Below, piece after piece: positions 8,511 to 16,077 of a stretch of 46,802 bases of DNA (its first letter is position 1; each line of letters opens with the position of its first letter). A program made the position numbers and the translations under genes. Source of the stretch: Planctomycetota bacterium. Its GTDB lineage: Bacteria > Planctomycetota > UBA1135 > GCA-002686595. Under the pieces are notes generated by a model, which was not told where the DNA came from, ran no database searches, and saw only the letters and a list, made by a program, of their open reading frames with translations. The DNA lies in assembly GCA_029248265.1 (NCBI GenBank), contig JAQWJQ010000102.1, forward strand, positions 1 through 46,802, written 5' to 3'.

Positions 8511-9737
8511 CTACTGGCGGCGGCGCGGCTCGTAGACCTTGCCCGGGACGACCGGCTCGGCGTACTCGCCTTGGAACGTGGCGTCGAACCAGCGCGCGAG
8601 CCGCGCGCCCACCCCGGCCCCCTCGAGGAAGAGGCTGACGTTGCGCGAGGTCGTGAAGTACGACCCCTCCCAGTTGCTGGATCCGATCCACGCCGCGCGC
8701 TCGTCGGCGACGCAGAGCTTGGCGTGGACCACCCGTGAGAACTCCACGAACCCCGTGCTCGCCTCGGGGATCACGGCGAAGCGCACGTCGATACCGTCGA
8801 GGCTGGTCAGGCTCTGCAGGCCGTCCACGCACCCCTTGCGCTTGCACCAGTCCGCCACCAGCAGCTCCACCCGGACCCCGCGCGCCGCAGCCCGGCGCAG
8901 GGCGCTCTCGAGGCGGTCGTAGTAGCCGCCGCCGTAGCCCGTCGCGTCGTAGGTGAGGACCTGAACGCGGAGCCGCGCCTTGGCGCTGTCGATCAGCTCG
9001 AGCAGCAGGGGCAGGTCCCACGCGATGCCGCCTGGGAGGTGCCCCTCAGGGCTGCAGGCCAACGTTGCCCTGACCGCCGCGGCGCCGCCGGGCCCCGCCT
9101 GCTCCGCCGCGAGCTGGAGCGACACGGGAGCCAGAGCGTCCCCACCAGCGGGCACCGGCTCGCCGCCGGCGAGGGCCCAGTCCATCTCGAAGACCCGCGA
9201 CAGTCCCGCGGCGATGGACCGGTCCACCAGGTGCGCCCCAAGCTCCTGGATCTGGTCCATGGCCCGGAAGTCGAAGTTCGGACTGCCGAGGAAGGACTGC
9301 GCCCCGTCCACGACCATGTACTTGGCGTGCATCACGCCGCCGGCGACCTCCCCGAAGTCGATGAAGCGCACCTCGATGCCCTCCTCGCTCCCCAAGCGCG
9401 CCGCGAGCTCGGGGTAGGTCTTGCGGAAGCGCTCGGCGAGCAGGAACCGGACCTGAACCCCGCGCCCCGCCGCGGCCTCGATGGCCGCGATCACATCGTT
9501 CAGCGGGCTCGAGGGCGCGGTAGACGCGTAGAAGTGAGAGAGCAGGAGCTCGCTCCTGGCCCCGTCGATCATCCCCTTCCAAACCTCCGCCGTCCCGGGC
9601 AGGTCCGGGGCGTCCAGGGTGGTCTCCACAGGTGACGACTCCACCAACGTCAACCGGCTCGCGGCGGCGGGGCCACCGGGCGCCACGGGGTCCTGAGCGG
9701 AAAGGAGGAGCACCGTCGAGAGCAGGGGGAGCAGCAT
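8511..9737 (-). CDS. Secreted phospholipase D-like protein (two HKD motifs)
   Basis: HAKYMVVDGAQSFLGSPNFD and HAKLCVADERAAWIGSSNWEG. Signal peptide MLLPLLSTVLLLSAQ at the chosen start. Confidence 0.8.
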   Translation of the reverse strand: MLLPLLSTVLLLSAQDPVAPGGPAAASRLTLVESSPVETTLDAPDLPGTAEVWKGMIDGARSELLLSHFYASTAPSSPLNDVIAAIEAAAGRGVQVRFLLAERFRKTYPELAARLGSEEGIEVRFIDFGEVAGGVMHAKYMVVDGAQSFLGSPNFDFRAMDQIQELGAHLVDRSIAAGLSRVFEMDWALAGGEPVPAGGDALAPVSLQLAAEQAGPGGAAAVRATLACSPEGHLPGGIAWDLPLLLELIDSAKARLRVQVLTYDATGYGGGYYDRLESALRRAAARGVRVELLVADWCKRKGCVDGLQSLTSLDGIDVRFAVIPEASTGFVEFSRVVHAKLCVADERAAWIGSSNWEGSYFTTSRNVSLFLEGAGVGARLARWFDATFQGEYAEPVVPGKVYEPRRRQ

Positions 9738-9875
9738 GGTCCAACTAGAAGCGATGGGCCCTCCCCGGATGGGCGCCGAGCGCCAAAAACCTGGGGGCGG
9801 CGGCCCCGACGCCCTCCCACACATCCGCCGCTCGAGCAGCACGGGTGGCCCCCTGGAGTCACCTCGCGGCGCAGT

Positions 9876-9913
9876 TACGGTAAATCGCCGTAGCCCTACG
9901 GCGATTTACCGTA
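9876..9913. promoter_or_regulatory. Perfect 38-bp palindrome, putative BlaI-family operator in the divergent PLD/blaI intergenic region
   Basis: TACGGTAAATCGCCGTAG-CC-CTACGGCGATTTACCGTA: 18-bp arms with no mismatch. Each arm contains its own TACGG-N7-CCGTA dyad. Lies 36 nt before the blaI-like ATG. Confidence 0.8.
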
Positions 9914-9949
9914 CATGCCCCTGGGGGAGTCGCTATAACCGACGAAGTC

Positions 9950-10333
9950 ATGAACGCCAGCCAGCTGACCAACGCAGAGCTCTCCGTCCTCGAACTCCTC
10001 TGGGAGCAACCGGAGCTGACGGCCCGGCAGATCCGCGAGCACCTCTATCCTGACGCCGAGCGGGCGCAGCACGGGACCGTGCAGCGCTTCCTCCAAAGCC
10101 TCGAGGAGAAGGGCTGTGTGGCCCGGGATCGCAGCCTTCATGTGCACGTGTTCAAGGCCGCCGTGACCCGGGAGGACTTCGCGGGTGAGCAGCTCGTGGG
10201 CCTCGCCGAGCGTCTCACGGGGGGCTCGTTCGCGCCCTTCCTCACCCACCTCCTCCGCTCCAAGAAGATCAGCCGCAAGGAGCTCGATCGCCTGAGGACC
10301 CTGCTCGACGGGCACGGCCGGGGGCAGGCGTGA
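9950..10333 (+). CDS. blaI: BlaI/MecI/CopY-family transcriptional repressor
   Basis: LTNAELSVLELLWEQPELTARQIREHLYPDAERAQHGTVQRFLQSLEEKGCVARDRS winged-helix; followed immediately by an M56 peptidase. Confidence 0.85.
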   Translation: MNASQLTNAELSVLELLWEQPELTARQIREHLYPDAERAQHGTVQRFLQSLEEKGCVARDRSLHVHVFKAAVTREDFAGEQLVGLAERLTGGSFAPFLTHLLRSKKISRKELDRLRTLLDGHGRGQA

Positions 10334-10334
10334 C

Positions 10335-12464
10335 ATGAGCGCCTTCTGGCTGGAGCTCACGCTCAGCAACATCTGCGTCTCGGCGGCTCTGGCCCTCGTC
10401 GCGTACGCCGTGCACCGCCACGGCCGGCACCCCCTCCTGGCCCACGCGCTGTGGCTCGGGGTCCTGCTCAAGCTCGTGACGCCGCCGGTGTTGACCGTCC
10501 CGCTCATCCCGTTCGAGGGCCCTGCCCTGAGCGCCGAACTGGCGCGCGTGGAGGAACAGCTGGCCTCCCTCTCGACGCCGGGCAGCACCAGCGCTGAGAT
10601 CAGGACCCTCAGCCTCGTCGGCGCCGACGAGGCCGCGACCACCATGAGCGGCGAGGCCCACCACCTCCGCGGCGCCGCCGGCTGGACCTGGCTCTTGGGC
10701 TCGGCCTTGGCACTGGCGATCTCCCTCTTCCGCGTCGTCCAGTTCCACGTCGCCATGCGCCGCGCCGCCGCCCCCGCGCCAGCAGAGCTCCAGGGACTGA
10801 GCGACCGAGTCAGCCGGTCCCTCGGGCTCCATCGCTCCCCGCCCGTGTTCACGACCACGGCCCGCATCACGCCTTACGTGTGGTGGTTCGGCGGGCCGCC
10901 GCGGGTCGTCGTGCCATCCCCCCTGGTCAAGAGCCTCTCTCCCGCGCAGCTGCAGCTCGTCCTCGCCCACGAGCTGGCCCACATCCGGCGCCGTGACCAC
11001 TGGGTCCGTTGGGTCGAGTGGCTGTCCGGGGTCGCCTTCTGGTGGAACCCCGTCACCTGGTGGGCTCGCCACCACCTGCGCGCCGCCGAGGAGCTGGCCT
11101 GCGACGCGGTCGTCCTGTCCACCGTCCAACCCGATCAACGCCGCTACGCCAGCTCGCTCCTGGCCGTCGCGGAGTTCCTGTCCACCGAGGGCGTTCGCCC
11201 CCCTCTCGTGGCCAGCACCCTCACGAGCGGCGAAGAGCTTGAAGCCAGAATCCACATGATCCTCTCCGACCGTCTCCCCCGCACCCCTCGCTGGCTCCTG
11301 TCCGCCTCCCTCGCACTCGGGGTGTTCTGCCTCCCCATGAGCATCGCCTACGCCCAGGACTTCGAGGCCGTCCAGCGGCGACTCACCAGCGCCGTGGAGG
11401 CCGGCGAGCTCACCCAAGCCCAGGCCAGGACCATGATGGAGGCCCTCCGCCGCGCCTCCACCGACAAGCCGGCCCGTGCTGACGTCGACAAGCGCGCCCT
11501 GCGTGAGCGCTACGCGACCATGGAGCAGCGCGTCGAGGCCGGGATCAAGGCCGGCAAGATCACGCGGGAGCAAGGCGACGCCCGCCTCGCCGAGGCGCGC
11601 AAGTCCATGTTCGGCGACGCGGCCAAGGCGAAGGTCGAGCCTGACATGCGAGCGAAGCGCGAGCGCTACGCCGAATACGAGAAGGGTCTCATGGCCCGCG
11701 TCCAGAAGGGCGCGATGACCAAGGCGGAGGCCGACGCCAAGCTCAAGGAGGCACGCGAATCCATGTTCGGTGGCGCCGCCAAGGGGAAGGTCGAGCCGGA
11801 CATGCGGGCGAAGCGCGAGCGCTATGCGGAGTACGAAAGGGGCCTCATGGCCCGAGTCAAGACGGGTGCAATCACCAAGGAGGAGGCCGACGCCAAGCTC
11901 CTCGACGCCCGCGGGAAGATGTTCGGCAGCGACGCGAGGAAGGCGGACGGCGCCGCTGCCACCGATGCCCGGGCCATGCGCGAGCGCTACGCCGAATACG
12001 AGAAGGGACTCATGGCCCGCGTCCAGAAGGGCGCGATGACCAAGAAGGAGGCCGACGCCAAGCTCAAGGAGGCGCGCGAGAAGATGTTCGGCGGCGCCGA
12101 GCGAGCCAAGGGGAAGTCTCAGGCCGACGAGAAGGCCACGGCTGCCCGCTACGAGGCGCTGGAGACCCGCATCAAGGCCGCGGTCGAATCCGGCAGGCTC
12201 ACAGAGGAGGAGGGCAAGGCCCGGCTCCGCCAGGCCAAGGAGCGCATGGCCGAAGGCGCCAAGAAGGGCCCGGCGTCCGAAGGCGCCAAGGGTGATCAGC
12301 CCGGAGGCGACAAGCCCAAGCGCGACCAGGACGCCCTGCGCGCCCGTTATGCCGAGTACGAGAAGCGCCTCAAGGCCGCCGTGGACAAGGGCGAGATGAC
12401 CGCCGATGAGGCCGCGACCAAGCTGAAGGAAGCCCGCCAGAGGATGTCCGGCGACCGCCGCTAG
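10335..12464 (+). CDS. BlaR1-like M56 metallopeptidase with a repetitive extracytoplasmic C-terminal region
   Basis: N-terminal TMs, HELAHIRRRDHWVRW zinc site, TM (WLLSASLALGVFCLPMSIAYAQ), then repeats of RERYAEYEKGLMARVQKGAMTKAEADAKLKEAREKMFG type. Confidence 0.85.
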   Translation: MSAFWLELTLSNICVSAALALVAYAVHRHGRHPLLAHALWLGVLLKLVTPPVLTVPLIPFEGPALSAELARVEEQLASLSTPGSTSAEIRTLSLVGADEAATTMSGEAHHLRGAAGWTWLLGSALALAISLFRVVQFHVAMRRAAAPAPAELQGLSDRVSRSLGLHRSPPVFTTTARITPYVWWFGGPPRVVVPSPLVKSLSPAQLQLVLAHELAHIRRRDHWVRWVEWLSGVAFWWNPVTWWARHHLRAAEELACDAVVLSTVQPDQRRYASSLLAVAEFLSTEGVRPPLVASTLTSGEELEARIHMILSDRLPRTPRWLLSASLALGVFCLPMSIAYAQDFEAVQRRLTSAVEAGELTQAQARTMMEALRRASTDKPARADVDKRALRERYATMEQRVEAGIKAGKITREQGDARLAEARKSMFGDAAKAKVEPDMRAKRERYAEYEKGLMARVQKGAMTKAEADAKLKEARESMFGGAAKGKVEPDMRAKRERYAEYERGLMARVKTGAITKEEADAKLLDARGKMFGSDARKADGAAATDARAMRERYAEYEKGLMARVQKGAMTKKEADAKLKEAREKMFGGAERAKGKSQADEKATAARYEALETRIKAAVESGRLTEEEGKARLRQAKERMAEGAKKGPASEGAKGDQPGGDKPKRDQDALRARYAEYEKRLKAAVDKGEMTADEAATKLKEARQRMSGDRR
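11356..12464 (+). repeat. About seven intragenic ~38-aa repeats separated by short linkers
   Basis: Copies start at FEAVQRRL, RERYATME, RERYAEYEKG, RERYAEYERG, RERYAEYEKG, AARYEALE, RARYAEYEKR. The third and fifth are nearly identical over ~100 nt (about 11658-11764 vs 11979-12085). Confidence 0.85.
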
Positions 12465-12485
12465 GCTCGCCCCACCGAGGACGCA

Positions 12486-12519
12486 CGCGGCGCCCGGCCC
12501 TCAATGTCCGGGCGCCGCG
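12486..12519. repeat. Strong inverted repeat CGCGGCGCCCGG-N10-CCGGGCGCCGCG between the blaR1-like gene and the sulfatase
   Basis: 12-bp perfect stem; no T-tract follows. Confidence 0.6.
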
Positions 12520-12560
12520 GCCCATGAGCGGATCCACGCCCCGCGACTTATCCTCACCCC

Positions 12561-13985
12561 ATGCTCCCCGCCCGCCACTCCACGCCCCTGCTCGCGGCCG
12601 CCCTGTGGCTCGGCTCCTGCACGACCCCCTCGCCCGTCGCGCCGAGCTCCGCCGTCGCGGTCCCCCCTCCGAACGTCGTCTTGCTGATGACCGACGATCA
12701 AGGCTGGGCGGACCTCGGGTTCCGCGGGCATCCGCGCCTCAAGACTCCGAACCTCGACGAGATGGCACGGCGCGGCGTCCGCCTCGACCGCTTCTACGCC
12801 GCCTCTCCCGTGTGCTCTCCGACGCGCGCGAGCGTCCTGACCGGCCGGCACCCGGAGCGCATGGGGATCGGCGGCGCGAACAGCGGACACCTGCCTGCCC
12901 AGGAACACACCCTGGCCGAGGAGCTCCGGGCTGCTGGCTACACCACCGGGCACTTCGGCAAGTGGCACCTGGGGACGATGACCACCGAGGTCAAGGACTC
13001 CAACCGCGGCCGCCCCGGTGCGACCCAGCACTTCTCCCCTCCCTGGGAGCACGGGTTCGACGCGTGCTTCTCCACCGAGGCGAAGGTGCCGACCCTCGAC
13101 CCCATGGTGACCCCCCCCCGCGAGCACGGCGGGGTCGCGCGGGACCTCGTCCCCGGCGGACCGTACGGCACGGCGTACTGGACCGGTCCGGGTGAGCGCG
13201 TCACCGAAGGCCTGGAGGGCGACGACTCGGCCCTGATCATGGACCGCGCCCTCGACTTCATGGGCGCGGCCGCCGCCGAGGGGCGGCCCTTCCTCGCCGT
13301 CGTCTGGCTCCACGCCCCCCACCTCCCGGTGGTCGCGGACCCGGACCGCGCGCGGCGCTTCGCGGACCTGCCGCTGCAGCAGCGACACTTCCTCGCGTGC
13401 CTCGAGGCCGTCGATGACAACGTCGGCCGCCTACGACAGCGGCTCCGCGAGCTCGGCGTCGCGGATGACACCCTGGTCTGGTTCACGAGCGACAACGGCC
13501 CTGAGGGGCAGCCCGACAGCGGGCTGGGGTCCACGGGCCCCTTCACCGGCCGCAAGCGCAGCCTCAGAGAGGGCGGCGTTCGGGTCCCCGGGATCGTGGA
13601 GTGGCCCGCGCGCCTCGCCCCCGCCGTGACGAGCGTCGTGGCGGGGACCGTCGACACCCTCCCCACCGTGCTCTCGGCGGCGGGCCTCCCCCTCCCGGAA
13701 GCCACGCTCGACGGCGTGGACCTTGGCCCGGTGCTCCGGGGCGAGTCGGCGGATCGAGGACGGGGCATGGGGTTCCGCCACAAGGGGGCCGAGGCCTGGA
13801 CCCGCGGGCGCTGGAAGATCCACCGCAAGGGGGACCGACCCTTCACCCTCCACGACCTTGAAGCGGACCCCGGCGAGGAGCATGACCTCGCGTCCCAGCG
13901 CCCCGGACTCGTCACCGAACTGCAGCGCGAGCTGGCGGCTTGGAGCGCGACCTTCGGCGTGCCCTCCGGGCCCGAGGCGCGCTGA
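12561..13985 (+). CDS. Sulfatase (arylsulfatase family), probable lipoprotein
   Basis: PNVVLLMTDDQGWADLGFRGHP, sulfatase signature CSPTRASVLTGRHPERMG, VVWLHAPHLP, FTSDNGPEG. Lipobox-like LGSC. Confidence 0.9.
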   Translation: MLPARHSTPLLAAALWLGSCTTPSPVAPSSAVAVPPPNVVLLMTDDQGWADLGFRGHPRLKTPNLDEMARRGVRLDRFYAASPVCSPTRASVLTGRHPERMGIGGANSGHLPAQEHTLAEELRAAGYTTGHFGKWHLGTMTTEVKDSNRGRPGATQHFSPPWEHGFDACFSTEAKVPTLDPMVTPPREHGGVARDLVPGGPYGTAYWTGPGERVTEGLEGDDSALIMDRALDFMGAAAAEGRPFLAVVWLHAPHLPVVADPDRARRFADLPLQQRHFLACLEAVDDNVGRLRQRLRELGVADDTLVWFTSDNGPEGQPDSGLGSTGPFTGRKRSLREGGVRVPGIVEWPARLAPAVTSVVAGTVDTLPTVLSAAGLPLPEATLDGVDLGPVLRGESADRGRGMGFRHKGAEAWTRGRWKIHRKGDRPFTLHDLEADPGEEHDLASQRPGLVTELQRELAAWSATFGVPSGPEAR

Positions 13986-13995
13986 ACCGCCCCGC

Positions 13996-14496
13996 TCAGT
14001 CCCAGGGCGAGGAGGTCGGGTCACCACGAGTCCCGCCCGCGGCGCCCTCCGAAGCCCAGCCCCGCAGCCCGGCCACCTCGAAGAGGTCGTATCCGCGCAC
14101 GCGCCCGTAGTCCCGCGTCACACGGAAGCGGCCGAGGACCGTGGACTCCCCGAGCGCCTCGAGGTGCGCAGCGAGCTCGGCGGATGGCTCCCACAGGTGG
14201 TGTCCGGGGTGGTCGGTGAAGGAGAGCTCCACGACCACCGTCGACCCAGGGACCTCGGCCCCCTTGGTCCAGGTCAGTCGGTGCTCGATCACCGCGACCT
14301 GACCGACGAACGGACCGTACTCGGTCAGGAAGAGCGTGAAGAGCGCGGTCCAGACGGCCGTCGCCGCGACCGCCACGCGGCCCTTGCGCGCTCCCTCGAG
14401 GACGACCACAGAGAAGAGCAGGCCCAGGAGGAGCACGAGCGCGAGGCCGCCCAGGTACAGGACGGGGCGAACGTCGATGTAGGCGAGGTACAGCAT
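13996..14496 (-). CDS. Hypothetical membrane protein
   Basis: MLYLAYIDVRPVLYLGGLALVLLLGLLFSVVVLEGARKG...; C-terminal part of ORF 13996..15918. The upstream part overlaps the OYE gene and was excluded. Confidence 0.55.
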   Translation of the reverse strand: MLYLAYIDVRPVLYLGGLALVLLLGLLFSVVVLEGARKGRVAVAATAVWTALFTLFLTEYGPFVGQVAVIEHRLTWTKGAEVPGSTVVVELSFTDHPGHHLWEPSAELAAHLEALGESTVLGRFRVTRDYGRVRGYDLFEVAGLRGWASEGAAGGTRGDPTSSPWD

Positions 14497-14691
14497 CTGG
14501 ACGGGGCCTCGTCTTGGCCCATGGGTGCGCGGCCCTTCGAGTGAGCCTGTCCTCCCCTCTCTGACTCCACAAGCCGCCGGGCACAATTCGAGCCCGCAGG
14601 CGGGCCCGAGGTTGGAGATCGGCCGCCGACGGCTGACGGAGACCCGGGTCTCAGGCCGACGCCCCGGCGCCCGGGCCAGTACCTTGCTCCG

Positions 14692-15798
14692 ATGACGACG
14701 CCGAAGATCCTCACGCCCTACGAGTTCCCCCGCACCGGCACCCGGGTCCCCAACCGCACGGTGCTCGCGGCGATGACGAACAAGCAGAGCCACGCGGACG
14801 GCTCCCTGGGAGACGATGAGCTCGAGTGGCTCGCGGCGCGCGCGCGGGGCGGCTTCGGCATCATCACGACCTGCGCCGCCCACGTGAGCCTCGACGGTCA
14901 GGGGTGGGACGGCGAGCTGGGGGTCTTCGACGACGCGCTGCTCCCCGGCCTCTCCCGCCTCGCCGGCGCCCTGCGCGCGGGCGGCGCACTCTCCCTCGTT
15001 CAGGTCTTCCACGGTGGCGTCCGCGCCCCCTCGCGCCTGACTGGGCAGCAGCCCTTCAGCGCCAGCGCCTTCGAGCTCGATGCGAAGGACTTCGAGGTGC
15101 CCCGCGAGGCCACGGTGGACGACATCGAGCGCACCATCGCCGCCTTCGCGGCTGCCGCCCGCCGCTGCGCCGAGGCGGGCTTCGACGGCGTCGAGATCCA
15201 CGGCGCCCACGGTTACCTCATCACCCAGTTCCTCGGCACCGTCTCCAACACCCGCGACGACGACTGGGGCGGCCCCCTCGAGCACCGCGCCCGCTTCGTC
15301 CGCCGCATCGTGGCCGCCGTGCGGGAGGCCACCCCCGATGCCTTCCTGGTCGGGGTCCGGATCTCGCCCGAGGTACCGGACCAGGGCGTGGACCTCGACG
15401 AGTCCCTCACGGTCGCGGGCTGGCTCGCGGAGGACGGCGTTGACTTCGTGCACGTGTCCAACTGGGACAGCTTCAAGCCGCCGGCCAAGTACCCGGCCTC
15501 CACCAAGCCCCTCACCACCCGGTTCCGCGAGGCCATCGGCCCGCTGACCCCGATGATCGCCACCGGCGCCGTATGGACCCCGGCGGAGGCAGACCTCGTC
15601 CTCGAGCAAGGGGCCGACCTCGTGGGCCTCGGACGCGCGGCGATCGGGAACGTCCGCTGGCCGCGGGATGCAGCTGTCCAGGGGTGGGAGCCCGCCCGGC
15701 CCCCCTTCACCCCGGGACACCTGCGGGCCGCGTCCCTCAGCGACACGATGGTGGACTACATGCGACGCTGGCCGGGCTTCGTCACCGACGGGCGCTGA
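14692..15798 (+). CDS. NADH:flavin oxidoreductase / Old Yellow Enzyme family
   Basis: PNRTVLAAMTNKQSHADGSL, GFDGVEIHGAHGYLITQFLGTVSNTRDDDWGG, DLVGLGRAAIGN. Confidence 0.9.
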   Translation: MTTPKILTPYEFPRTGTRVPNRTVLAAMTNKQSHADGSLGDDELEWLAARARGGFGIITTCAAHVSLDGQGWDGELGVFDDALLPGLSRLAGALRAGGALSLVQVFHGGVRAPSRLTGQQPFSASAFELDAKDFEVPREATVDDIERTIAAFAAAARRCAEAGFDGVEIHGAHGYLITQFLGTVSNTRDDDWGGPLEHRARFVRRIVAAVREATPDAFLVGVRISPEVPDQGVDLDESLTVAGWLAEDGVDFVHVSNWDSFKPPAKYPASTKPLTTRFREAIGPLTPMIATGAVWTPAEADLVLEQGADLVGLGRAAIGNVRWPRDAAVQGWEPARPPFTPGHLRAASLSDTMVDYMRRWPGFVTDGR

Positions 15799-15916
15799 CT
15801 CGCCCCACGAGCCGGCGCCGCTCACCGGTGTCGATCCAGGTGCGTGCCGGGGGTCCTGCTCCAGGGCAGCCTCGGGACGGCGTCGGCGATCACCACCCCT
15901 GCCCAACCCGGGGCGC

Positions 15917-15955
15917 AAAAAAAAGAGGACCCGGCCGGTTGGGGCCAGATCCTCT
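15917..15955 (-). terminator. Rho-independent terminator downstream of tRNA-fMet
   Basis: On minus strand: AGAGGATCTGGCC-CCAACC-GGCCGGGTCCTCT (13-bp stem with GU pairs) followed by a run of eight T (the first shared with the stem end). Confidence 0.85.
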
Positions 15956-15963
15956 CGCGTACG

Positions 15964-16040
<77 letters not shown>

Positions 16041-16077
16041 ACGCGTGGAGGGGAGAATAGCGCTCAGGGAGAGGGCG

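Noticed and set aside
9876-9913. The palindrome as a transcription terminator
   Set aside because: It lies between divergent starts rather than after a gene end, has a 2-nt loop, and no T-tract follows; an operator fits better.
13111-13119. C9 homopolymer in the sulfatase gene as a phase-variation site
   Set aside because: Similar C8/G8 runs occur in other genes here; in such GC-rich coding DNA this is weak evidence without strain variation data.
13996-15918. 640-aa minus-strand ORF taken as one protein
   Set aside because: The N-terminal two thirds are antisense to the Old Yellow Enzyme gene; only the last 166 codons look genuine.
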